Below are positions 20,506 through 31,289 of a stretch of DNA of 64,000 bases, in pieces. The position numbers and the translations under genes are program-made. Source of the stretch: Pseudoips prasinana (taxonomy: Eukaryota; Arthropoda; Insecta; Lepidoptera; Nolidae); contig OX621255.1 in the NCBI GenBank assembly GCA_951640165.1, positions 31,346,001-31,410,000 of the forward strand, written 5' to 3'. Positions within the stretch are counted from its first letter, which is position 1. Each line of letters starts with the position of its first letter. The notes under the pieces are model-generated. The model saw nothing but the letters and a program-made list of their open reading frames with translations. It made no database searches and was not told the origin of the DNA.

Positions 20506-23480
20506 TTTACTATCACATGCGACTATTAATTAATAAATAATTTATATATCTGTAATTGTCACCCAGGTTAAAGGTTTCATAATGGATGCATGTCTAAAAT
20601 TAGATAGCATATTAATCTGATATTTTGTACGACATATGTATTTTGATTATAGTGTAAACTGATAGTTTCACTATATTCAACATACATATATATACATAGA
20701 ATAGAATATATTTATTTGCTTTTAACATGGTCAAGATATTACAGGTCGTAAAATGTTTTACCAGGGACTTGTACAAATTATTTAAAATAGAACAATTCAT
20801 TTTATTAATTATATTTACAATATATTAAATTACAATATATAATACAAATACAAATTTATTATTATAATTGATAATTATATTTTTATCATACATTAAAAAA
20901 AATCGAATCCAGTCATTATGTCGTGTCTTTGTACAATATGTTTAACTACTCTGTAACTCTGTGTGCACTGTAATTATCAGTTATGGTAGAACCTTCAAAA
21001 CTTACACCTAGATTATATTTGTATGTTATAGACCAGAATTTTAAAAAGCTTTGTTTTGCAGAGTTTTAGAGGTAATATAAAGACAATAAGATAATAATGA
21101 ACACGAAAAAAATGCAAACATGCTTATGGTGAGAGAACCACCCTGTACCTGGTTCCCCGTCTAGTGAATAAATTGGATCTAACTCCCAGACGGAGCATTA
21201 CAAAAACGAATATAAAATAAAACGACATTTTTTAAACAACCTGTAGATATGCTGGTGCGAATTGTGCGAATCCGATTCAGGTTTTGCACACAGCACAAAA
21301 TACAATCTGGAAAGCAGAGGCGGCGGTAGCACGCTCCAAATACTCTATGTATTTCTTTAATTTTATTCCACTGAGATAGCTTTTTAAAATACTCTCATTA
21401 ACATTGTTTTAAGATATTTGTAGAACTCTGGCAGGCCGGAAAAACCGGCCGGAAAAATATGTGGTTTTTTGGTCTACTATATAGGGTTATTTTATTGTGT
21501 GCGATCTTATAAGCAGCCAAATTTGTTTGTTGATTCCAAGAATGGCGCTCTCAAACTATTCTATCATTGTGACTGATTGGTAGAATCAATAGGAAAGAAA
21601 TAGATAATCCTCCATCTCCCAACTTAAGAATAACCTTCTGCATAAATGAAGATTGGTGAAGCTATTTTGCAGTCAGTCTATTAAAGGTATCTGCAAAGTC
21701 GTTTAGTAGTCAACTTACTTTTAGATGTGGATCTGATTCAGAAAGACTTTGGTACCGTTATTGAGATATCGTTTGTCTTAAATTAGCGAGTGAGTGAATA
21801 CAACATTTTAGATCTAATTAAGAGCTATGATCTTATCGGTGGAGTTTCTTCTATACCCTTTAAATTCGACAAGCAATTTGACGAGATATCTGCCCTGTCC
21901 ACTGCCACTTCAGTTTGACAATTCTTTATACTGGCAGTTTACACATTTTAGAAAATATATATGAGTTCTCATTTGAGATAAGAATTACTTTTCAAGAAGA
22001 TTGTAGATTGCACAAATTCTAAATGATTTGATAAATTCTCATTTGAGATAAAAAATTGGTTTTCTGGCAACTCGTACTACATTGCGCCAATTCTTATACG
22101 TTGTACGAGGTAAGGAATTTCAATTCTACGATAAAATACTAGGAGTATTTTATCGCAGAATTGAAATGCCTTACAATGGAAAATATGAATGGCCGAAACT
22201 AACGTTTGGAAATAAATCAAGGTCCAAACTTTAATTCCACAAGTCTATATTTCTTCCGATAGCTTCCGACTACGACACTAATTGGTACTTAAAGGAATTT
22301 ACGAGTACCAAAAATGTTTACTCCAACGATAAAGAGTTGAAATTGAAATAAATTATTTAGTATAATGCTATAATGACATCATAAATTACGTAAAATTTAG
22401 TAGTTATTTTAATGGTTCTGGTAGATTCTCATCTTCTTTAAAGGCAGTGGTCATTTCGTTACTACCTCAACAGCCTCATGTTTCTGAGTTCTTCTGAGTC
22501 TGTAATAAAGAAAAGAAGATTCTAGAAAGAAAAAAGCAAGAGAAAATACTATTCAGACTCTGGGAACTATACTTTCCAGAATTACAGTTCATCATGAAAG
22601 AATGAAGAAATGGCCAAATCTTCCAGCTATGTTAGGTGCGAAGCATCTTTAGGACGGCGCCTATTGAATATAAAATATATATCTAGTAGTGCAGCCTATT
22701 ACCACAGAATAGAAAGTACTTACGTACTATTACTCTCCCAATGTAGAGCAAGGGCGTCATCTCGCAGCGGGATAAGGGTACTCCATATGCATGCTGATTT
22801 CCTTCACTGTTTTAAGTACTAAGTAATTAATTTCTAATACACAAAAAGTCAAGCCTTAGGTTTACACTTCAAACCACTGTCTCTACAGTCCAATGGACTT
22901 ACAGCTAATCAAGCCTTAAGTCTGACTTGGCTAGTTCTAATACGAATATGATAAAATAGTCATAAAAGAGTCGTATGTTCGATGGCCAGTTTCTACCAGC
23001 AAGCCAAATTTTCGAAAGAATAAAGTATGAACTTACAGCTTCAGAACTTGTGAAGGCATATGAAAACTAGCCAAATAGACCTTAGGCTTCAATATTTTAT
23101 CCTCAGTTATAAGAAGAAATGATATTTTAAGTTGTTATTACCTTTTTTATGTCGTTATAAATAAATTTCACGACTGACTATTAATTGAACTTGGCACCCA
23201 TTTAGATCTCACTTCTTTTGTCGTTGAAGTCAACAATCAAGGCATATATCATAATTATGAACTTAGCTCTCATTACAAATTTATGTTTTTGATGGGATTG
23301 CTTACATAGTGGATATAAGTTCAATTTTTATGAAAGATGATGTAGACGTATGGACCAAAATATCATTGGAATCTGAATCAAGTAAAGCAAGGCGCAAAAA
23401 GTAACATAACGACAATAATATTGTACCACTTTATATTGTAGTACATTTTTCCGAATATACAAATTTCTAGATATATATTC
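20506..23480. other. Long AT-rich stretch, few signals
   Basis: No supported gene. Small items are a decayed family-B piece at about 21880-21930 (CTGCCCTGTCCACTGCCACT) and an imperfect inverted repeat at 22113-22173. An ATTTATTTGCTTTTAACATG line near 20700 resembles LINE tails. The frame at 22610-22822 has no recognisable content. Confidence 0.35.
22113..22173. repeat. Imperfect inverted repeat (~28-bp arms)
   Basis: TAAGGAATTTCAATTCTACG ... is mirrored by ...GCAGAATTGAAATGCCTTA around a short AGG-type spacer. Only a few mismatches. Confidence 0.55.
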
Positions 23481-23481
23481 G

Positions 23482-23618
23482 TACGCCAACACATCAAGCT
23501 ACCCCAATCTGTTAAATTTGCCCAATTGAAAGCGAACCTTATGCTTTTGCGATAAAGTTGAAAATCTATAAAATAAATTTGACAGATTGGGGTAGCTGGA
23601 TGTGCTGGCATCTGTACA
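23482..23618 (+). mobile_element. MITE family M1, copy 3
   Basis: Ends TACGCCAACACATCAAGCTA and GGTAGCTGGATGTGCTGGCA; middle AAGCGAACCTTATGCTTTTG and GATAAAGTTGAAAATCTATA. Among the best preserved copies. Confidence 0.65.
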
Positions 23619-23764
23619 TTTCAAATATCCAACTAGCGTTTTAACTACCGCATTCACTGGCAATCATGGAAATTGGTTTCCATCTAAACGTCACGCAACC
23701 AATTTAAATTATGCATCATTCCGTTAAACGTTCTAAATCGCAATTAAATCGAAACGAGTTGAGT

Positions 23765-24380
23765 CACAATGATACAGCATTAGTAATGTATTACTTACTA
23801 CTTCTTCTTCTTAGCGTGTCGATGGCAATCTAAATTAAGTCAGCCCAGAATTCAGCTACGCGTTGAGCGTTGTCAGTAACGTCCATTAGTTCTTGTAACG
23901 TGCAGGCATTAGGGCACGCAGGACATGTTAACAAGTGTGCCATAGTTTGACGAACAGAACCACACTTCCACTCTAGGTTGGAAATGTTTAAAAATCCCTA
24001 CTTACTACTTACTTATCGTATTTCCAGTGGTTACCCTGGCGTTAGTGCTGTACAAACTGCCTCCTCTGACACGGCTCAACGAATCTTGTCCAATGACAAC
24101 AACCGGGACCGACATCATAACGTGCCTTCGGAAGAACGGTGATGCTTTCATTAAACCGCTTCTGTGGTCAACAGGTGTACAAATATATATGTTCTTTAGG
24201 CGTGCAGTGCGAGGCGCTCTCATCAATAGCGTGTTCTGCAATTGATGATCCGTTCCGGTCACATTTCCTCATGCATGCATGCAGTCTAGTGGCTACGTAG
24301 CGACCCGTTTCGGTCACGTAACTCTTACCGCAATTACAAGGAACCATGAGATCCCCGGGAGCATTTAGCAGGTCCGAGTC
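23765..24380. repeat. Unclassified dispersed-repeat debris
   Basis: 23800-23970 is related to 18.1-18.35 kb. 24005-24300 includes overlapping frames on both strands (RRHVMMSVPVVVIGQDSLSR on minus) that look like LINE 3' sequence rather than a gene. No domain recognised. Confidence 0.3.
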
Positions 24381-24632
24381 TTAAGGAGAGCGCACCTATT
24401 GACTTAGTCAGGGTATCGATTTGAAATAGAAAATCTATATTTTCCACAAACACAGGTAAGTGTAAAATAAGTAACCAAACATATGTGGGCCATGTTTTAC
24501 TTCTTCGTGCATACAAATTCAACATCAACGTACACTTACTGCAAACCATTTCCATACTTAAAAGTTAGATTAATTGAAAACAATATCTATATAATATCTT
24601 AATCAATCATATAATATGATTATTATCTTAAC

Positions 24633-24792
24633 CATACGGTTGGCGTGGTTGGTAAATGCTTGCCTTTCAAGCCGCAGGTCATGGGTTTGACTCCCACTCA
24701 GGAAAGATATTTGTGTGAATAAACATGTCTGTATGTCCTGAGTCTGGGTGTAATTATCTATATAAGTATGTATTTACAAAACGAAAGTAGTA
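24633..24792 (+). repeat. SINE2 copy, 5' half (split by LINE A)
   Basis: Well-preserved tRNA-like head: box A-like TTGGCGTGGTTGGTAAATGC at about 24641 and box B-like CATGGGTTTGACTCCC at about 24680. The body TATTTGTGTGAATAAACATG and CCTGAGTCTGGGTGTAATTA follows. It stops at ACGAAAGTAGTA where the LINE begins and resumes at 26697. Confidence 0.75.
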
Positions 24793-24807
24793 CATACATA
24801 CATAGAC

Positions 24808-25905
24808 TCACGCCGGTTTCCCAGAGGGGTAGGCAGAGACAACGGATTTCCATTTGTCACGATTTTTGCATACTTCTTTTGCCTCGATTACTGTCATTAT
24901 ATTCTTCATACATGCTCGCCGGTTAAGGGTACTTCTGACCTGCCCTTTCTTGAGAACATCTCCAATTTGGTCAGAGAATGTTCGACGTGGTCTTCCCCTT
25001 CCGGTTGTCCCATTCACACAGGCCAGGTATACTTCTTTTGTCAATCTTCTTTCATTCATCCTTTCTAAATGGCCAAACCATCTGAGCATGCCTTTTTCAA
25101 TCTTTGTGACTACATCCTCTTTCACACCACAACGCTCTCTTACATCAGTATTTCGAATTCTGTCTCTCAAAGTCACACCACACATACTTCTCAGAGCTCT
25201 CATTTCCACTGCATTTATTTTACTTTCATTCTTTTTCTGCCATACCCAACTTTCACTTCCATACATTAAAGTTGGCACTAACACTCCATCGTGCACGGCT
25301 AGTCGATCCTTCTTTGATACTTGCCGGCTACTCATAAAGGCGTGTAGTGCCCCATTCACTCTGTTCCCCGCATTTACTCTTCTAACAATATCTTTTTCAT
25401 ATCTCCCATCTCTCGTAAACAAAGTTCCTAAATATACAAACTCATTCACCTGTTCGACTTTCTCTCCTCCAATCACAATATCACACGCTGTCGTGTATTC
25501 ATCCCTCTCAAATACCATTACTTTCGTCTTACCTACATTCATTTTCATCCCTTTCCTTTCAAAAGATTCATGCATACTTGTTACCATCACCTGCAACTCG
25601 TCCGCCGATGATGCAAGTAAAACTTGATCATCAGCGTAAAGCAGACATTTGATGAGTAACTCATTCATCCTTACACCGCATTCACTTTCTTTCAAATCTT
25701 TTAAACAGCTATCCATGAATAGGTTAAACAACCACGGTGACGCTACACATCCCTGTCTAACACCCTTTTGGATGCTAAACCACTCGGTGTATGACCCGTT
25801 AATCCTCACGCAAGCTCTGGAATCCCTATAAAGAGATTTCAGTGCTTGAACAAGGTTGTCGTTCAACCCATACATGGACAGTACCGACCATAGTTCACTC
25901 CTCTA
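24808..25905 (-). pseudogene. Family-A LINE reverse transcriptase, C-terminal part
   Basis: About 365 codons after an in-frame TAG at 25903-25905. RT core motifs are [17 protein letters not shown] (about residues 39-55 counted from the Met at 25875) and [10 protein letters not shown] (80-89). [13 protein letters not shown] thumb-like region follows. The C-terminal domain has [20 protein letters not shown] and [12 protein letters not shown], then DRDKW-like [16 protein letters not shown] at the end. No RNase H domain is seen. It would synthesise cDNA at a nicked target. With only one stop between the two halves, this copy is relatively young. Confidence 0.85.
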
Positions 25906-26695
25906 CACTCTATCGTAGGCCTTTTCTAAGTCTACGAAGGCACAGTAAACCTTTTGGTTTGTGCCCAAAAACTTCTCTACTATGCTTCGCAGAGAAAAGA
26001 CCTGATCAGTGCATCCCATTCCTTTCCGAAAACCCGCCTGTGCATCCCATATTTTCGCATCGGTTTCTTTCACAACTCTTTCAACCAATACTTTCGCATA
26101 CAACTTACCAACGACGCTGAGCAGACTAATGCCCCTATAGTTTTTACAGTCGTGCCGTGAGCCTTTCCCTTTGTAAAGAGGTACGATGACAGCTTTGCAC
26201 CAATTACTTGGCACTTGGCCGGTGGTATAGCATAAATTGAAAAGGCTGCACAGCTGACTAGCTATGACGCCATGTCCAGCCTTCAGCATCTCGGAAGTTA
26301 TCCTGTCATACCCTGGTGACTTACCTGATTTCATACCCTTAATAGCTTTCACAATCTCATCCATACCAATGTCATCTTTACATTTGTTCTTGCCTATACT
26401 TAGTGAACTACGTTCACTCTCTGTTACACCTCTTTCATACAAACTTTCAAAATACTCCTTCCAACGTTTTAACACGCATTCTTCCCCTTTCACTATATTT
26501 CCATCTTGGTCTCGTATGGATTTCAGTTCTGAGGTTTGAGTTATGCCTCTTACTGATCTAACGGATTTCCAGAAAACTTAATATTTGTCTGAAAATCCTT
26601 AGACAACCTTCTATCAAAATTATCCTTTTGTTCATTTTTCTTTTCGTTCACCACATCCTTTACAATTCCTTTCATTTTCCTATAATCATTCCAGG
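25906..26695 (-). pseudogene. Family-A LINE reverse transcriptase, N-terminal part
   Basis: The frame open from about 26575 to 25903 holds fingers/palm motifs: KSGKSPGYDRITSEMLKAG, then VPLYKGKG...KNYRGISLLSV, then VDLEKAYDRV just before the stop codon. It is in the same frame as the C-terminal part. Upstream, FWKSVRSVRGI and the preceding WNDYRKMKGIVKDV...RRLSKDFQTNIK are in different frames, marking a 1-nt indel near 26577. Coding can be followed to about 26693, where the truncated 5' end meets the SINE. Confidence 0.8.
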
Positions 26696-26696
26696 C

Positions 26697-26876
26697 CGAA
26701 AGTAGTATAATGTAAATATCAATTATCTGGTTTCCTGTACTATGGAAACCAGATAATTGATATTTACATTATACTACTTTCGTTTCTCGCTTTTTAGCTC
26801 GTTAGCTCTGCATAGTTTGAAATAAGATTGCCGTGTGTGAATAATATCCCACGATATTATAATTATTATTATTATC
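26697..26876 (+). repeat. SINE2 3' half with an internal inverted duplication
   Basis: Continuation of the SINE2 copy split by LINE A. The segment starts with the target duplication CGAAAGTAGTA. It contains a perfect foldback: arms 26697-26735 and 26744-26782 (39 bp each, ...ATTATCTGGTTTCC) around TGTACTAT. The SINE tail (GTTAGCTCTGCATAGTTTG, ATATCCCACGATATT, TTA repeats) then follows. Confidence 0.8.
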
Positions 26877-26974
26877 TTGATGCAATAACTACGGCGCATT
26901 AATTATAGTCAAAGTTTTAAAATTTCAATAATAGAAGCTAACTTTCTTTCGTTATCTATAGCTAGAAGCATGCT

Positions 26975-27095
26975 CCATACATACATAGACTCACGCCTGT
27001 TTTCCAGAGGGGTAGGCAGAGACATCAGATTTCCATTTGTCACGATCGTTGCACACGACTTTTGCCTCGATTACTCTCATTATATTCTAGCATGC
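26975..27095 (-). repeat. Family-A LINE 3' terminus
   Basis: CATACATACATAGACTCACG..., CCAGAGGGGTAGGCAGAGAC and TTTCCATTTGTCACGATCGT correspond to the last ~120 bp of the element at 24793. Only the 3' end was copied. Confidence 0.7.
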
Positions 27096-27099
27096 TCCA

Positions 27100-27475
27100 G
27101 TTTACCATTAACCCATGACGATAAGTCTTAAAGAATCGTATGTATGTATATACATATAATGTATGAGTCTATCCACGCTCCTGACATCCGTAACACGTCT
27201 AATGGTCATGTAAACAGGCACGTCGTCGTCTGCTCAAATAAACGACATTCAGTCACGCATGAAGAGGCACTAAAATGACTCGAGCGCTTATTTGAACAGA
27301 AGTCAAATAAATTGTCCTATGTCTGTTACCCTCTGTTATAAAAAGATGGATATTTTTTAGCCTATGATATGTTTTTTAATCGTAAACGAGAGAAACAAGT
27401 GCTTCCGTGACTTTTTTAAAACTATTTTAAAAGGTAATTTTTTAATGTATAACTTTACTTTTTTGATTTCGACTG
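27100..27475. other. No feature recognised
   Basis: AT-rich; contains CATGTAAACAGGCACGTCGTC-like text without a known match. Confidence 0.3.
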
Positions 27476-27479
27476 TTAA

Positions 27480-27935
27480 GTTTTTTTTTTTTTTTGGATA
27501 AGTCAGGGGAATGCCTACGCATGCCACGCGCAAAAAGTGTCTGCGGATGGGTTTATCGGACTCGCACCGACTAAACCTACCTGCCGTGGACTTCTCTTGG
27601 CGCCTGATGGGGGAGCCCCGGGAACGCGGGTATGCTGCTCCGGTGTTCCCCTTTTGCGCCATGTCCCAGATGTTCGGGACACGTACCCTGGGAGGGCTCT
27701 GGTTTGCACTTCCTAAATGCCGACTCCTGCCAGTCCGGCACAGCGACTGCGCCACAAACAGATCGCTGTCTTCCCGGAGCTGCTTGCAAGTGGCGGCAGT
27801 AGAGGACACTTCTCTGACTGCCGCCGCAACCCCGAGGGGGAATTGGATCTCTCCCGCTCCCGCTCGGCGGCCTCCTTTTGGAGCATGACTGCCTTACAAA
27901 AGGAGACCACGGCGTTCCACTGTTAGTCTATTGGT
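27480..27935 (-). mobile_element. GC-rich LINE 3' end (R1-like) with poly(A)
   Basis: A GC-rich island in AT-rich DNA. On the minus strand it begins WNAVVSFCKAVMLQKEAAER (27926 downward), followed by ERERSNSPSGLRRQSEKC. That is the pattern I associate with the end of R1-like LINE ORF2 proteins. About 300 bp of 3' UTR follow, then a run of T on the plus strand (27480-27496), i.e. the poly(A) tail. Several overlapping frames on both strands are composition artefacts. Strongly 5'-truncated. Confidence 0.6.
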
Positions 27936-28065
27936 TGGCGACCCAGACTGCTAAACCTGAGGCTGTTGAGCACGATTGTTTGTTGTGGCTGGCTGTAATT
28001 TATCTATATTATGTATGTATTTAGAAATATTTAAATATGTTTACCAGTTGACCGGTTGGTTTGGA

Positions 28066-28130
28066 ATCAGGGGGGCGACCGGCTAAGTCACCGAACATCG
28101 GCGTTCAAATAAATGAAGGTTAAAAATGAC
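28066..28130 (+). mobile_element. MITE family M2, partial copy
   Basis: GGGGGCGACCGGCTAAGTCA..., CGAACATCGGCGTTCAAATA matches the terminal repeat of the full element at 28455-28823. Confidence 0.55.
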
Positions 28131-28237
28131 TTCATCAATCGTTAAATCGGCTTCCATGAGCATATGTGACTTCATAAATGGTTCGGAATCGATTTTTAAT
28201 GTCAAAGCCGATTTAAAATAAAATAAAATAAATAAAA

Positions 28238-28440
28238 TAAAAAAGATTTTTATTCACGTAGACTTTAAAAAAGCGCTTGTAAATAGTCAGAACATGTTTG
28301 TAGTAATACAGTTATTATTTCTAGTTGCATATTACAGATATTTAGGTACACGGAATGTTAAAACATTTATGCAATTTATTTTATTTATAATAGTAGTGAT
28401 AATTAGCTAGCTTGTATTAAATTAGCTTGTATTAAAGATC
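28238..28440 (+). repeat. Repeat C, copy at 28.2 kb
   Basis: Same unit as 2873-3060, including TTTTTATTCACGTAGACTTT and GCGCTTGTAAATAGTCAGAA. It follows immediately on A/T-rich AAATAAAATAAATAAAATAAA text. Confidence 0.55.
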
Positions 28441-28454
28441 GATTAAGTAATTCT

Positions 28455-28823
28455 GGGGGGTTACCGGCTAAGTTGCCGAACATCGGGATAGTGATCGGCG
28501 TTCAATTAATTAAAGTTTTCAAATAAATTAAGTAATTTTTAACCTTTATTTATTTGTGATGATGTGAGGGACTCTTAAGTATTTAGTCTAAAGTGTTTTG
28601 GAAATTATATTCTTCTGACAATACGAACAAACGCGTAACACGAATAGGTAATCATACTTTAGTATTCAACTTAGTAGATCTCTTTTAAAACATTATTCAA
28701 GGTGTAACATAATAGGTGTTCAAATAAATAAAGTTTTCAAATAAATTAAGTAATTTTTAACCTTTATTTATTTGAACGCCAATCACTATCCCGATGTTCG
28801 GCGACTAAGCCGGTAGACCCCCT
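28455..28823. mobile_element. MITE family M2 with internal insertion and 55-bp direct repeats
   Basis: The ends are inverted repeats of about 55-60 bp: TTACCGGCTAAGTTGCCGAA... on the left, ...GATGTTCGGCGACTAAGCCG on the right. Inside, a block of about 55 bp (AAGTTTTCAAATAAATTAAG ... CCTTTATTTATTTG) occurs twice, at 28499-28556 and 28718-28773. The two repeats flank about 160 bp that also occurs alone at 32521-32680 (GAGGGACTCTTAAGTATTTA). Confidence 0.65.
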
Positions 28824-28956
28824 GATGGCAGTGTGTGAGTTGTCCCAAGATCTCTATCTGATATTTCTATTTGTTATGCAAGATGACCGAATTACGGGTA
28901 AGTGAGGAAACTCGTAATAAAGTGTAAAATACTTTAACAGCAAGCAATTCAAAACA

Positions 28957-29145
28957 ATGTTTACGAAAACAAAAGTCTTATTTACATTTAGATCGAAGTA
29001 TTCGAAGGCCAATACCGATCGTTTTAAACATCATGATAACGGCACCCTTGAGGGACGTGGCCAAGGTCAGGTTGACCTCGCCCTTGACCTTATTGATGGA
29101 GCAGATAAAGCACGGGGCGTGTTGTTTAAGGTGTATACACGTTGA
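28957..29145 (+). other. Small unrecognised frame
   Basis: 62 codons from an ATG: a basic N-terminal part then GRGQGQVDLALDLIDGADK. No family recognised. Much of its second half coincides with the AGGTCA-type motif cluster at 29064-29090, so the amino-acid pattern may be secondary to that DNA sequence. Weak evidence for a gene. Confidence 0.2.
29064..29090. promoter_or_regulatory. AGGTCA inverted-repeat cluster (nuclear-receptor-like site)
   Basis: AGGTCA-GGT-TGACCT is a perfect inverted repeat with 3-bp spacing (29064-29078). A third half site (TGACCT, 29085-29090, with an AAGGTCAAGG context on the minus strand) follows 6 bp later. Such half sites are bound by nuclear receptors as known biology; binding here is inference from sequence only. 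Confidence 0.3.
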
Positions 29146-29149
29146 GTTT

Positions 29150-30110
29150 CACTGAATGGGAATGTAAATTAAGTAAAGCTTACGGCACCATTTTTAATTA
29201 CATCAAATCAATGTTAATATAAATATACTTGTTTAATATTAAAAAAAAGGTATTAAAGTGTTTCTTTTTACACGTTTTATATTATACTTCACTTGTATGT
29301 TTGTAACTGACTGCTTTAGATGCGATTTTGACTCACTTTAAACGGTCAGATTTCATTCGAATTTTGTAGATTTATCGAGGACCGAATGTATTGTGGGAGA
29401 CCGAGTGTATTGTCATACACTAATTTGATAAGATTATTCCATTAATATAATTTTTGCCAATTTATAAAATTTTTATCCATAGTCGATAAGGTAGGAATTG
29501 ATGTTAAAGTAATTCATAGTTATAAAAAAGTAAAATATTCGCTTTTATAGAAAATTTAACTAAAAAATAAGATATTATCAAAATAATAATTCTCGTACTC
29601 GTTTCTCTCAGAAAAATATTTATAACTATTGACACCCCATGCTATTTTTCATTAAAATATATTTATTGACACTATTTTAAATTTAAATTTATTTTCTATA
29701 TTTTAGTTTAATTTTATATAAAGCGTGTTTTTTAGGTTTTTTAAACTATTATTTATTTTGTGCTCTTATTTCCATAGGCTCGAAGCCTTTGTTGAATTGA
29801 TTGTGTTCTTTAGTATTCATATTTCTCTTGCCTGCATGTTGATCTATTTGCTAGGCTTCATCTCGTTTTTGATTCTCCCTTGGCTGGATGTTGTTTGTCG
29901 AGAGAGGTAGATTTTTGGTCTCTCTTTCTGGACTACTCCCTTTGTGTTGTGGTCCATGATCCACTATTAAAGTTACCCCTTATGTAATTGATATAAAATC
30001 TTTATGAATAGAAATAGTTTATATTCAATTTAATTTTCAATAGACATATAGCCTAAATCATTGATTATCTTTTTTTTTTTCCAGGTATGTAGGAGACCAA
30101 GGGAGTGTGA
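29150..30110. other. AT-rich, no supported gene
   Basis: A hydrophobic 61-codon frame at 29725-29910 (RLEAFVELIVFF..., FLILPWLDVV) has no recognisable family. It could equally be the reverse of repeat sequence. Nothing else seen. Confidence 0.3.
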
Positions 30111-30191
30111 TACTAGACTTTCAATATGCGTAAGTGACCTGTAAAAGTAGATTTAAAAAACGGTGGGCTACAGTCGAGATGTTCATAAAAG

Positions 30192-30308
30192 TGGCATGTA
30201 CAGACAGACATCAAGCTACCCCAATTGAAAGTGAAACTTATGCTTTTGTGAACATCTATAAAAGAAATTTGACAGATTGGGGTAGCTGGATGTGCTGGCG
30301 TTTGTACA
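30192..30308 (+). mobile_element. MITE family M1, copy 4 (internal deletion)
   Basis: AGACATCAAGCTACCCCAAT..., TTGACAGATTGGGGTAGCTG, GATGTGCTGGCGTTTGTAC. Lacks part of the centre present at 23482-23618. Confidence 0.6.
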
Positions 30309-30311
30309 TAA

Positions 30312-30392
30312 ACTAACGTAATAAACTGCCTGGGACCCATAGCACAAGCTTTGCTTAGTTTGGGGCTAGAATGATCTGTGTGAAATAGTAAA
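30312..30392 (+). repeat. SINE1 tail fragment
   Basis: CTGCCTGGGACCCATAGCAC, GCTTTGCTTAGTTTGGGGCT and GATCTGTGTGAAATAG match the 3' part of SINE1. The head is absent. Confidence 0.55.
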
Positions 30393-30506
30393 AAAAAAAA
30401 TTTAAACAAAACTATAGGTAATTTTTGCGAATATTCAGTTTATTTAAACAAAAGATGAGAATATTCACGATTATTACGTAATTTTTTAACTATAAAATAG
30501 TAAATT

Positions 30507-30670
30507 CATGACTGACCTGTTGACCTGATGGTGAGTGATCCTGACTACTAAGCCAGAGGTCGTGGGTTCGATCCAAATCCAAAGATTTGGATCGAACAAA
30601 TGTGATGAGCACTATTATTTGTTCTGTGTCTGGGGTTAATTTATCTTTAATATGTATGTATTTATTATGT
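30507..30670 (+). repeat. SINE copy (third head type)
   Basis: tRNA-like head: TTGACCTGATGGTGAGTGAT and a box B-like CGTGGGTTCGATCCAAATC. An internal hairpin CCAAATCCAAAGATTTGG follows, then the shared body TGTGATGAGCACTATTATTT and GTTCTGTGTCTGGGG. Confidence 0.55.
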
Positions 30671-30675
30671 TGCTG

Positions 30676-31150
30676 CGTGGTAACGGCATAGAATATCATC
30701 ACCCCATCTCATCCCACGGGGGGCGTAGAAAACGACCGAGGGAATACCGACCACAGAACGGGCAGCAGCGTTATTCTGCGAACTATGACCATCAAACTGC
30801 AATAATATCTAGGGACAATGTCACACAGATCATCCTAGCCCCAAACTAAGCAATGCTTGTACTATGGATACCAGGCGACGATACACATATTTATATAGAT
30901 AGATAAATACTTATATACATAGAAAACATCCATGAATCAGAAACAAATATTCGTGGTCATCACATAAATATTTGAACTTACCGGGATTCGAACCCAGGAT
31001 CACCAGCTTCGTAGGCAGGAGCACTACCAACTAGGCTACGGTGACCGTCAAACCAACGCGATCACCAACCCGTCTGCCAAGCGTGGCATATCCCTTCATT
31101 CTTTGTGGAGGCTTTTGTCCAGCAGTGGACGTACTTTTGCAGACATGATG
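30676..31150 (+). repeat. LINE 3' end interrupted by a SINE1
   Basis: Left part CATCACCCCATCTCATCCCA, GGGGGGCGTAGAAAACGACC, ACGGGCAGCAGCG. Right part GCGATCACCAACCCGTCTGC and GTCCAGCAGTGGACGTACTT with a GATGATGATG tail. These two parts are contiguous in typical lepidopteran LINE tails and match 63490-63860. A minus-strand SINE1 separates them at about 30784-31050. Confidence 0.6.
30784..31050 (-). repeat. SINE1 copy nested in LINE tail
   Basis: Full-length SINE1 in reverse: starts (plus strand) AATAATATCTAGGGACAATG and ends CTAGGCTACGGTGACCGTC, i.e. box A at the right end, with GGGATTCGAACCCAGG as box B. Close to the copy at 58415-58664. Confidence 0.8.
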
Positions 31151-31289
31151 ATGATGTATGTATTGAGAAATATATAAGTATGTTTATCAGTTGTCTGGTT
31201 GCTATTACACTGCACACACTGCCTGCCTTTCTAAGCTAAAACCAACCAAGTAAATGATAGTTGATTATATGGGTTCTGTAGTTTTGCTG

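Larger units (their letters stand above)
24793..26696 (-). mobile_element. Family-A LINE insertion (RTE-like), 5'-truncated, 11-bp TSD
   Basis: A 1.9 kb LINE on the minus strand flanked by perfect 11-bp direct repeats CGAAAGTAGTA at 24782-24792 and 26697-26707. The 3' end is a short tandem tail (ACATACATACATA on the plus strand) next to CGTGAGTCTATG. The 5' end is lost within the region before the RT domain. Relatives in the window are at 57748-58274, 38302-38532 with 43549-43600, 26975-27095 and 19560-19623. A tandem-repeat tail and lack of RNase H fit RTE-type LINEs; the clade is inferred. Confidence 0.85.

Noticed and set aside
24854..25627. 257-codon plus-strand frame
   Set aside because: It is antisense to the family-A LINE reverse transcriptase, whose motifs are unmistakable on the minus strand.
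27511..27888. Overlapping frames on both strands of the GC-rich island
   Set aside because: Long frames arise from high GC content; only the short minus-strand piece near 27926 has LINE-like motifs.
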